From Candidatus Zhuqueibacterota bacterium 4484_87 (GTDB taxonomy: Bacteria > Zhuqueibacterota > Zhuqueibacteria > Thermofontimicrobiales > Thermofontimicrobiaceae), in NCBI GenBank assembly GCA_002085355.1, contig NATN01000083.1:1-11539 (forward strand): a stretch of 11,539 nt of DNA. Reading direction: 5' to 3'. The translations under genes were made by a program, and so were the position numbers. A model generated the notes under the pieces. The model was not told the DNA's origin, did no database searches, and was given only the letters and a program-made list of their open reading frames with translations. Below are positions 1 to 5,580 of the stretch, in pieces; positions within the stretch are counted from its first letter, which is position 1; every line of letters begins with the position of its first letter.

Positions 1-2
1 TC

Positions 3-1175
3 CAAATCCTAAAAGGTGATCAACAAATTTACATGCAAACATCAGCGCTTGTTTTTCAAGACACAACAGCGTCTTTCAGTTTTGAACCAAAAATACATGC
101 GGAGCTATCTGAATATTTCTTTACCCTCTTTTTAGATACGCAAAAGGTCGCTGAAGCTGACAGTGTCGTTTGTGGAGATGTATTTCTGATCAATGGCCAA
201 TCCAATGCATTGTCAATCGACTATGAAGACAAAGCACATTTTCAATCTGAATGGTTTCGTTCATTTGGAAATTCCAGTCAAGTGGCGGCTGACTGTCGAA
301 ATGATTTACAATGGGGACTCGCGCAGGGAAATTCTCATTTCGCACATGCAGCCGTCGGGGTTTGGGGATTACGATTGGGGAAATTAATTATCGAAAACAA
401 TAACGTGCCCATCTGCATATTAAATGGAGCCACCGGAGGCTCTTATATTGCGGACCATCTGCGCAAAGACTCGAGCCCCACAGATTTAAATACAAATTAT
501 GGACGATTGCTCTACAGAGCCAAAAAAGCAAAAATCCAACAATCGGTGAAAGCGATTTTCTGGAATCAAGGCGAAATGAATACAGACAATACTTATGCCC
601 AATATGCCGATCAATTTAGCCAGCTTTATCAGGATTGGAAATCAGATTACCCCGAATTAGAAAAAATTTTCATATTTCAAATTCGTCCCTGTCAGGGAGA
701 AAGAAGCAATATTTTATTACGGGAAATCCAGCGAGAAATTGCAGAACAGTATCCTGACGTGGAAATCATGTCAACCGCAGGCATCTGTGGTCACGATGGT
801 CTTCATTACAATTATGAAGGCTATAACCAGATGGCTCTCTGGATTTACCGCCTTGCAGCAAAATATTTTTATAATTCATCCGACACCCTGTTTATCGCTC
901 CGCCAAAAATTAAATCAGCAGAAATCATCGACGGAGAAATCCCGAAAATAAAACTTTCTTTTGATCAGACAGTGATTTGGCCTGCGGATACTCTCGGCGC
1001 AAAAATGAAAGACAACTTTTTCCTTGTCGGAGACAATGTCACCAAAATAGATTCCGGATATGCCGCAGATAACACAATTTTTCTGCTGCTTTCATCAGGG
1101 ACATCTGCCACAGGCGTTAGTTATGTCCCTAACAAATATTACTCTGGAACCCATACGATCTACGAAGGCCCCTAG
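3..1175 (+). CDS. SASA-family (sialate O-acetylesterase-like) esterase, 5'-partial, ends at a premature stop
   Basis: This is an SGNH-type carbohydrate esterase of the SASA/sialate O-acetylesterase group, which removes acetyl groups from sugars outside the cytoplasm. The frame is open from base 3, so the ATG at 33 is probably internal and the N-terminus lies left of the window. Counting that Met as residue 1, the nucleophile block NGQSNA lies at 54-59 (Ser57). GATGGS follows near 132-137 as the block II glycine region, WNQGE near 177-181 as block III, and DGLHYN near 255-260 supplies the catalytic Asp/His. The protein then runs into a beta-domain and ends at YEGP followed by TAG. Related enzymes usually continue past this motif. 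A coherent continuation lies in the -1 frame (1172-1348), so the stop looks premature. The family call is firm; the exact substrate is unknown. Confidence 0.8.
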   Translation, partial: QILKGDQQIYMQTSALVFQDTTASFSFEPKIHAELSEYFFTLFLDTQKVAEADSVVCGDVFLINGQSNALSIDYEDKAHFQSEWFRSFGNSSQVAADCRNDLQWGLAQGNSHFAHAAVGVWGLRLGKLIIENNNVPICILNGATGGSYIADHLRKDSSPTDLNTNYGRLLYRAKKAKIQQSVKAIFWNQGEMNTDNTYAQYADQFSQLYQDWKSDYPELEKIFIFQIRPCQGERSNILLREIQREIAEQYPDVEIMSTAGICGHDGLHYNYEGYNQMALWIYRLAAKYFYNSSDTLFIAPPKIKSAEIIDGEIPKIKLSFDQTVIWPADTLGAKMKDNFFLVGDNVTKIDSGYAADNTIFLLLSSGTSATGVSYVPNKYYSGTHTIYEGP

Positions 1176-1348
1176 CCATTTTCAATTCAAAAGGTCAATT
1201 TATAAAAATATTGCGCGACTCGGAACAACAGGCTGGGAATTACTCCATTGCCTGGAAACCGGATGGTTTATCCAGCGGAATTTATTTATGCCATCTGACT
1301 TTTGAAAAACGATTAACGGTTACGCAAAAATTGCTCTATCTAAAATAA
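1172..1348 (+). pseudogene. Detached second half of a FlgD-like/T9SS-type C-terminal sorting domain
   Basis: Read from 1172 (CTA GCC ATT ...) to TAA at 1346-1348, this 58-codon frame encodes IFNSKGQFIKIL, then EQQAGNYSIAW, then SSGIYLCHL, ending in QKLLYLK. That is the order of motifs in type A sorting domains (I-Y-N-x-x-G-Q, A-G-x-H-x-V-x-W, S-G-V-Y-x-x-x-L, K-K-M-x-L-L-K). There is no start codon or ribosome binding site, so it must be the C-terminus of the esterase in front. Joining needs a -1 shift at the C run of 1169-1172. The N-terminal half of the domain (usually N-P-F-N-P-x-T-x-I) is absent between YEGP and this segment, so bases may also have been lost there. In intact proteins the domain directs secretion or surface attachment through T9SS-like systems. 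It is left as a fragment because no intact reading can be made. Confidence 0.65.
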
Positions 1349-1439
1349 ACCTTTTAATTTTTTGTAAAACTAAATATATGAATGACCAGTTGAGATTTTT
1401 TAAGTAAAATAGCAATGAAAAATAATAAAAGCCTTACGG

Positions 1440-1468
1440 CTTAATTCCTAAATTGAATTGGAGTTAAG
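1440..1468 (+). promoter_or_regulatory. Hairpin holding the GGAG ribosome binding site of the transglutaminase-like gene
   Basis: CTTAATTCC (1440-1448) pairs with GGAGTTAAG (1460-1468) over nine positions with one G-U pair and an 11-base loop. The 3' arm contains GGAG at 1460-1463, seven bases before the GTG at 1471. A smaller hairpin, AAGCC/GGCTT (about 1429-1442), overlaps and would compete. The rest of 1349-1470 is AT-rich and shows no other clear signal. That the fold controls translation is inference; AT-rich sequence often gives such pairing by chance. Confidence 0.3.
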
Positions 1469-1470
1469 GC

Positions 1471-2988
1471 GTGCTGCAGGCGGAAAATTACCTGCTCAAC
1501 GGTGGACAGGAATCGCGTATCAACTATCAGATGACGCAGGTTGTGGAACCGAAACCGGCAATCCAGACACTCTATTTGAGCTATGTTATTCCGGTTACTT
1601 TCAAATCACCTACTTATAATCAGCAAATCACCAACTTGAAATTTGATTATTCGCCGCCGCCGGACGGAAAGAAAGAATACATTGACAAACGCGGCAACAA
1701 AGTCATCAAGTTGTCGTGGAAAAATCCGCGCAGCACCATCAAAACGACAATTTCCCTGACGGCGCTCAATAAAACGCTGCTCACCAAACTGGAAACGCAA
1801 ACCCCGTTTCCGTTTCGCAGCGTTCCGGCAGAGGTGCAACCATACCTTTCCGCAACCAAACAGGTTCCGGCGACAAATCCGACCATCAGTGCCAAAGCGA
1901 AACAGTTAGTTGCCGGCGCAAAGACAGAATTTGATGCGGTGCAGCGAATTTTGACCTGGGTCATTGATCACATGCACTATGTGCTCACGCCCAAAGATTA
2001 CGGTGCGCTCTACTCTTTTAAAACAGGAAAAGGAAATTGTCAGAATTACTCCCATCTTTCATCTGCGCTCATGCGCGCTGTGGGTATTCCATCGCGCATT
2101 GTAAACGGGATTACGTTGAAACAGCCGTACACTGTGGACATGGGCAGCAGAAAGTTGACGCTGAAAATGGCGGAAGGCAGACACTCCTGGATTGAAGTCT
2201 ATTTCCCTGATCTGGGCTGGGTCCCGTTTGACCCGCAGCAGACGCAGCTTTTCGTGAGCAACAGATTTATCCGCGTGGAAGTGGGACTGGACAATGAAGA
2301 GACTTCGCAGGACGGACTCATTCGCTGGACACAGCTCAAAGGGGCATTAGCCACGCCAAATTTTGAAGAAGTGATCGAAGCTGCTTTTGTTTCGGACCAC
2401 GTGCAAATCCAAGCGAAAAAGTTAAACTATGGGCCTCGCAAATTTTTGTTCACCCCGGCAGTACGGGCGACATTCAAAGAAGTGCCTATCGTCAAAGCGC
2501 CGGAGCCGGTGAAAGAAATTCCGCAGGAACAGCTCAAGCAACTCAACTACGGCAAACCTTACATGTTCGGCAATCTGGAATTTCCAAAAAATATCGATTT
2601 TTTCTCAAAACGCGGGCCTGCCGAAAGCGCTGGCGGCGATAGTTATGAGATGAAGAAAAATTTCATGGTGGAAACGGCGGAATATGTGACGGAAAAATCT
2701 CAGTACGCCCAGGTATTCGTGCTCGACAAACCCATGCAAGTAAGAAAAGTCGGCCTGGTGCTGCACAAATTTGGCTGGACCAAATCAGCTCGAGACCCGG
2801 CTATGATTGGGTGGATTTCAATTTCAGCAATGAAAAACCGCGCATTTCTCCGGGGCGATACTGGATTGCGCTGGGTTTTACTGGTAGACCCATCATCAAC
2901 TGGTTTTATTCCTATGGCAAACCTGTGGGGCCTGTTGACGGCACTCGCTACAAAACAATTCTTGATCCCAATTGGAGCAATTCACTGA
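1471..2988 (+). CDS. Transglutaminase-like cysteine protease-fold protein, frameshifted near its C-terminus
   Basis: A transglutaminase-like (TGc domain) protein. Residues 1-115 resemble the beta-rich N-terminal domain of secreted family members. The catalytic domain spans about 145-260, with Cys190 in GKGNCQNYSHL, His238 in GRHSWIEVYF and Asp254 in WVPFDPQQ, so the Cys-His-Asp triad is complete. A linker leads to a C-terminal beta-domain from about residue 360. The start is GTG with GGAG seven bases upstream, and an in-frame TAA at 1465 rules out a longer frame. The protein begins LQAENYLLNGG, which looks like the end of a signal peptide or a mature N-terminus, and no hydrophobic leader is visible upstream. 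After about residue 441 the frame turns into unconvincing sequence while the real beta-domain continues in the -1 frame. Such enzymes act as peptidases or amidases more often than as crosslinkers; the target is unknown. Confidence 0.75.
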   Translation: MLQAENYLLNGGQESRINYQMTQVVEPKPAIQTLYLSYVIPVTFKSPTYNQQITNLKFDYSPPPDGKKEYIDKRGNKVIKLSWKNPRSTIKTTISLTALNKTLLTKLETQTPFPFRSVPAEVQPYLSATKQVPATNPTISAKAKQLVAGAKTEFDAVQRILTWVIDHMHYVLTPKDYGALYSFKTGKGNCQNYSHLSSALMRAVGIPSRIVNGITLKQPYTVDMGSRKLTLKMAEGRHSWIEVYFPDLGWVPFDPQQTQLFVSNRFIRVEVGLDNEETSQDGLIRWTQLKGALATPNFEEVIEAAFVSDHVQIQAKKLNYGPRKFLFTPAVRATFKEVPIVKAPEPVKEIPQEQLKQLNYGKPYMFGNLEFPKNIDFFSKRGPAESAGGDSYEMKKNFMVETAEYVTEKSQYAQVFVLDKPMQVRKVGLVLHKFGWTKSARDPAMIGWISISAMKNRAFLRGDTGLRWVLLVDPSSTGFIPMANLWGLLTALATKQFLIPIGAIH

Positions 2989-3032
2989 ATTACGAGTTTA
3001 ATTATCGGGTATTGGGTTACGCAGCCCGATAA
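2796..3032 (+). pseudogene. True C-terminal end of the transglutaminase-like protein, in the -1 frame
   Basis: From the CCC at 2796-2798 this frame reads PGYDWVDFNFSNEKPRISP, then GRYWIALGF, INWFYSYGKPVGP, GTRYK and NYEFNYRVLGYAAR, stopping at TAA 3030-3032. The pattern of aromatic and glycine residues fits a jelly-roll or carbohydrate-binding-like beta-sandwich, far better than the end of the 1471-2988 frame. It has no credible start of its own. Re-reading one C at 2796 (GAC then CCC) joins the two frames as ...ARDPGYDWVDF..., giving a protein of about 520 residues. The cause could be a real frameshift or a missing C in the sequence. Confidence 0.65.
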
Positions 3033-3033
3033 T
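3001..3033 (+). repeat. 9-bp perfect inverted repeat over the end of the transglutaminase-like gene
   Basis: ATTATCGGG (3001-3009) is the exact reverse complement of CCCGATAAT (3025-3033), with a 15-base loop. It covers the last ten codons and the TAA stop of the frameshifted tail. No T run follows directly, so alone it is not a terminator. It may stabilise the 3' end of the message or assist the terminator just downstream. Confidence 0.45.
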
Positions 3034-3054
3034 CGGAGTTATTTTGTATTCATG

Positions 3055-3085
3055 AGCCCTTCGATTTTCGGAGGGCTTTTTTTTT
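3055..3085 (+). terminator. Rho-independent terminator after the transglutaminase-like gene
   Basis: AGCCCTTCG (3055-3063) pairs with CGGAGGGCT (3069-3077) across a 5-base ATTTT loop, with one T-G wobble. An uninterrupted run of nine T residues (3077-3085) follows. This separates the left-hand genes from the sigma-factor operon. Confidence 0.85.
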
Positions 3086-3153
3086 GAAAAAGAGCAAGTT
3101 AGAACAGATTTGTGTGTTTAAATTTATAGACAGGAATCTCGGGTCTTGAGTTA

Positions 3154-3179
3154 CAAGTTTTGTTCACCTCCATGCTTTG
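3154..3179 (+). promoter_or_regulatory. First copy of a motif shared by the sigma and anti-sigma upstream regions
   Basis: CAAGTTTTGTTC (3154-3165) followed after eight bases by GCTTTG (3174-3179), about 70 bases before the sigma-factor ATG. The same 12-mer followed by GCTTTG recurs at 3863-3884 before the anti-sigma gene. It could be a promoter element read by the sigma factor itself or a regulator site, but it does not match the classical GGAAC/CGTC-type ECF consensus. Function is inference. Confidence 0.35.
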
Positions 3180-3191
3180 GACTCATGAGTC
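3180..3191 (+). promoter_or_regulatory. 12-base perfect palindrome upstream of the ECF sigma gene
   Basis: GACTCATGAGTC reads identically on both strands. It directly follows the shared motif and lies 45 bases before the sigma-factor start, which is a plausible operator position. A few 12-base palindromes are expected by chance in a window this size, so the regulatory role is only a suggestion. Confidence 0.25.
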
Positions 3192-3236
3192 GGACAACAA
3201 TTATTGATCTAACAAACCCAAAAAATCAGAGCGCCG

Positions 3237-3833
3237 ATGAAATTGAGCGATGAACAATTGATGCTGCAAGTGAAAAAAGGCAGCCATGAATCATTTCACG
3301 AACTTGTGGAGCGACACAAGCTCGCGGTGCTCAATATGTGTCTTCGTTTTACGCGAAACAAAGAAGATGCAGAGGATCTGGCCCAGGATGTTTTTCTACG
3401 TATTTTTCAAGCTGCCCCGCGCTACCAGGAAAGTGCTCTGTTCACCACTTACCTTTATCGCGTTACGCTGAACGTGTGTCTGAATCATCAGCGGCGAAAG
3501 AAAATACTGCGATTCTTTTCACTGAATGGCAAGCCGGGAAACGGATCAGAAAAAGATGATCGTACACCAGCTTATCAAATCGCGGACAGCAACAAGCCAG
3601 ACCTTGAAATTGAAAAATACGAAACGCAGCAATTTGTCCAAAAAGCAATCGACTCGCTGCCGGAAAATCAAAAAGTAGCGGTTATTTTATTCCGCTATCT
3701 GAATCTATCGTATCAGGAAATTGCGGAAATTTTGGATACAACAGTTACTGCCGTTGAATCCAGATTGCACCGCGCAAAATTAAATCTGAAAAAGAAGTTG
3801 GAGCCCCTGCGGGAAGAATTTCATTTATCATAA
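3237..3833 (+). CDS. ECF-type (RpoE-like, sigma-70 family) RNA polymerase sigma factor
   Basis: An extracytoplasmic-function sigma factor that redirects RNA polymerase to stress-response promoters. Sigma region 2 covers about residues 9-88, with the typical DAEDLAQDVFLRIF (44-57) and TYLYRVTLNVCLNHQRR (71-87). A variable, charged linker runs from about 95 to 130. Region 4 spans 133-186, with LPENQKVAVILFRY and the helix-turn-helix LSYQEIAEIL...AVESRLHRAK. At 198 residues it has the normal family length and lacks region 3, as expected. The ATG is preceded only by a weak GAG, so translation may be modest. It is followed 80 bases later by a zinc-finger anti-sigma factor and two LTxxQ proteins, the usual order for a membrane-controlled sigma system. 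Autoregulation is likely for such operons but not shown here. The family call is very firm; the regulon is unknown. Confidence 0.95.
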   Translation: MKLSDEQLMLQVKKGSHESFHELVERHKLAVLNMCLRFTRNKEDAEDLAQDVFLRIFQAAPRYQESALFTTYLYRVTLNVCLNHQRRKKILRFFSLNGKPGNGSEKDDRTPAYQIADSNKPDLEIEKYETQQFVQKAIDSLPENQKVAVILFRYLNLSYQEIAEILDTTVTAVESRLHRAKLNLKKKLEPLREEFHLS

Positions 3834-3862
3834 TTCACTGCAAATTTTATCAAATTAAAACG

Positions 3863-3884
3863 CAAGTTTTGTTCTCCCGCTTTG
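3863..3884 (+). promoter_or_regulatory. Second copy of the shared upstream motif, before the anti-sigma gene
   Basis: CAAGTTTTGTTC (3863-3874) followed after four bases by GCTTTG (3879-3884), about 30 bases before the anti-sigma ATG. The match to 3154-3179 is exact for both blocks; only the spacing differs (4 against 8 bases). It may mark an internal promoter, so that anti-sigma can be made separately from sigma. Confidence 0.35.
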
Positions 3885-3913
3885 TTTAAACAGGGAGAAG
3901 GAGGATGTAAAGA

Positions 3914-4396
3914 ATGCATTGCCATCAAGTGAGAAAAAAATTGTCATCATATCAGGACGGGCAATTGCCGCCGACAGAAATGAAAAAAGTGCGCGAGCAC
4001 CTTCGCCATTGCCCGGATTGTGCCATGCAATTGCAGGAATTGGAATCTGTGTGGACAACTTTGGGCAAAGTGGAGCAGTTTGACAGCGCCCCATTTTTCT
4101 GGGCGAAACTATCTCATCGCCTCAATCAAACATCGGAAAAGAAAGCCCGGAGACAGCGTGCAGGTTTTTTGCCACGAATTTCGCCAGTTCCGGTACTTGC
4201 GATGTTATTGCTCACTTTTTCACTGCTAAGCGGTTTTTACCTGGGAAAAACGCTATTCATCTATGCAACACCGGGAGCAGAAACTGCTTCTGGCAAGCAA
4301 TATGAAAGTTTGCTGGCAATCAACTCTTTTGACGAACTTACGGACGAATCAGTAGCAGATGTCTATCAAAGTATAATTTCCGATGACACACAATGA
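3914..4396 (+). CDS. Zinc-finger (zf-HC2/ZAS) transmembrane anti-sigma factor
   Basis: The likely inhibitor of the ECF sigma factor encoded just upstream. The cytoplasmic N-terminus has the zinc-binding anti-sigma pattern: Cys3, then H29-x3-C33-x2-C36 in HLRHCPDC. One hydrophobic helix (about residues 91-112) crosses the membrane, leaving some 45 acidic residues outside. Length (160) and single-pass layout fit the family. In related systems, proteolysis or a partner protein releases sigma on an envelope signal. The start is set by AAGGAGG (3898-3904), nine bases before the ATG; an ATG directly followed by TAA at 3905 is not used. The gene lies 14 bases before the LTxxQ protein gene, so they are almost certainly cotranscribed. 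The function is inferred from motif and position; partnership with this sigma was not tested. Confidence 0.88.
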   Translation: MHCHQVRKKLSSYQDGQLPPTEMKKVREHLRHCPDCAMQLQELESVWTTLGKVEQFDSAPFFWAKLSHRLNQTSEKKARRQRAGFLPRISPVPVLAMLLLTFSLLSGFYLGKTLFIYATPGAETASGKQYESLLAINSFDELTDESVADVYQSIISDDTQ

Positions 4397-4409
4397 ACAG
4401 GTGTAAAGC

Positions 4410-4964
4410 ATGAGCAAAAAATCATTAAGCTGGCTGTTAGTCATTTCACTAATTATCAATTTCTCTGTGCTGGCAACATTCAGCTACTATCGCTGGCTGC
4501 ATAATTCAGAAAGTTCGACGCGCTCGCATCGCTCGGACTATCGCAGCCGCATGAAAAAAAGACTCCATCTGACAGATGAACAAGAAAAACAGATCAGCGA
4601 GCTTCGTTCTCAATTTTATGATAGAATTCGCCCGCTGCGAAAAAAAATCCACATCCAGCGTCGGGAAATGATGCAATTGATCGGTGATGAAAATGTGGAC
4701 ACGAATATGGTCATGCAGAAACTGGATTCTTTGAAAAAATTGGAAAAACAGATCGATGTTGAATCTGTGAAGAATTTATTGAGATATCGTGAAGTGCTCT
4801 CTCCTGAGCAGCAAAAGAAATTTTTTGAAATGATTACCAGCCGCATGCACGGCGACAGTCGTCGCGGCAAACCCGGGGCAGACGGGAAAAAAGCAATGGA
4901 TTGCCCCGCTGATTCCATGAACAAATACAATTCACATGAGGATAAAAACAGGAGTAAAAAATGA
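4410..4964 (+). CDS. Membrane-anchored LTxxQ protein (Spy/CpxP/ZraP/CnrX-like periplasmic sensor or chaperone)
   Basis: A short cytoplasmic N-terminus and one hydrophobic helix (residues 7-29) with no obvious cleavage site suggest an anchored periplasmic protein. The outer part is a charged alpha-helical domain with two LTxxQ-type motifs, LTDEQ at 54-58 and LSPEQ at 130-134, the mark of the Spy/CpxP and metal-resistance (CnrX, ZraP) families. These sense metals or hold unfolded envelope proteins. The C-terminal 40 residues are polar, lysine-rich and probably disordered. It sits 14 bases after the anti-sigma gene and its TGA overlaps the next ATG (ATGA at 4961-4964). An anchored member next to sigma and anti-sigma is the CnrX position in CnrYXH-type systems, so a sensor role is a reasonable inference. 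Metal binding cannot be assigned; the helical core is not rich in His or Cys. Confidence 0.82.
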   Translation: MSKKSLSWLLVISLIINFSVLATFSYYRWLHNSESSTRSHRSDYRSRMKKRLHLTDEQEKQISELRSQFYDRIRPLRKKIHIQRREMMQLIGDENVDTNMVMQKLDSLKKLEKQIDVESVKNLLRYREVLSPEQQKKFFEMITSRMHGDSRRGKPGADGKKAMDCPADSMNKYNSHEDKNRSKK

Positions 4965-5449
4965 AGACTTCAAAAATCGTGCAGCTAATTGTTGTCATTT
5001 TCGCAATAGCGGTCATGGTCATGCCTGCAGCAAACGCGCAGCCGGGCCATGGGAAACACCAAATGATGGCAAAGAATCCCGGACACGGATTCGGACTCGC
5101 TGGGTTGAATTTAACTGCAGAACAGCAGCAAAAAGTCGCTGATCTCCGGTTACAACACCAGAAAGACACCTTGCCCCTGCAAACTGAATTACAGAACAAA
5201 AAGGCAGAGCTGAAGTTGATGATGGTGGAAGACATGCCGAACATGAAGAAAATCGACAGAAAAATCGATGAAATCAGCAGAATTCAGGCGGATCTGAAAA
5301 AACTGCATGTAAAACACCATTTTGAAATGCGCCGGATTCTGACGCCTGAACAGCGAAAAATTTTTGATTCGCACAGTTTGATGGCTGGAGGAAAGAATTT
5401 TCACGGAAAAGGAAAACACGGCAAACATGGCGGTTGCCAGAAGCGATAA
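4961..5449 (+). CDS. Secreted His-rich Spy/CpxP/ZraP-like LTxxQ protein
   Basis: A periplasmic helical protein with a clear signal peptide: positive N-terminus (MKTSK), hydrophobic core at 8-22, and a probable cleavage after ANA (24-26). The mature part starts with a His/Gly/Met-rich segment (GHGKHQMM), then the helical LTxxQ domain with LTAEQ (51-55) and LTPEQ (127-131), and ends in a His/Gly/Lys tail with one Cys near the end. The two His-rich ends could bind metal ions such as copper, nickel or zinc, as suggested for ZraP-like proteins. GGAG at 4951-4954 sits inside the end of the upstream gene, and the start overlaps that gene's stop, pointing to translational coupling. It is the last gene before a strong terminator. 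It probably acts as the soluble effector of the module: a chaperone or metal buffer. Confidence 0.85.
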   Translation: MKTSKIVQLIVVIFAIAVMVMPAANAQPGHGKHQMMAKNPGHGFGLAGLNLTAEQQQKVADLRLQHQKDTLPLQTELQNKKAELKLMMVEDMPNMKKIDRKIDEISRIQADLKKLHVKHHFEMRRILTPEQRKIFDSHSLMAGGKNFHGKGKHGKHGGCQKR

Positions 5450-5519
5450 TTTCACACTTTTGAAAATTTCGTCAAGCATGGCCCCAAAACTCTCACCCAA
5501 TTGACGAGCTTTTCAGTTA

Positions 5520-5560
5520 AAAGGGAATTCAGCGATAAACTGAATTCCCTTTCTCTTTTA
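5520..5560 (+). terminator. Rho-independent terminator between the sigma operon and the convergent mscS-like gene
   Basis: AAAGGGAATTCAG (5520-5532) is the exact reverse complement of CTGAATTCCCTTT (5540-5552), with a 7-base loop, followed by a T-rich stretch (CTCTTTTA). It ends the + strand operon. Read on the other strand the stem is followed by CTTTTAACTG, a weaker tail, so it may also serve the opposing channel gene. Confidence 0.88.
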
Positions 5561-5580
5561 GAAATAACCAAAAGAATTTA

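Noticed and set aside
1165..1180. Programmed -1 frameshifting in the esterase
   Set aside because: No slippery heptamer or convincing downstream pseudoknot is visible, and part of the sorting domain is missing, which programmed slippage would not explain.
1060..1305. Separate small gene in the third frame after the esterase
   Set aside because: Its protein has no family resemblance, while the other frame over the same bases encodes sorting-domain motifs.
4834..5244. 136-codon - strand open frame across the two LTxxQ genes
   Set aside because: Antisense to two well-supported genes; Cys-rich, with no recognisable domain.
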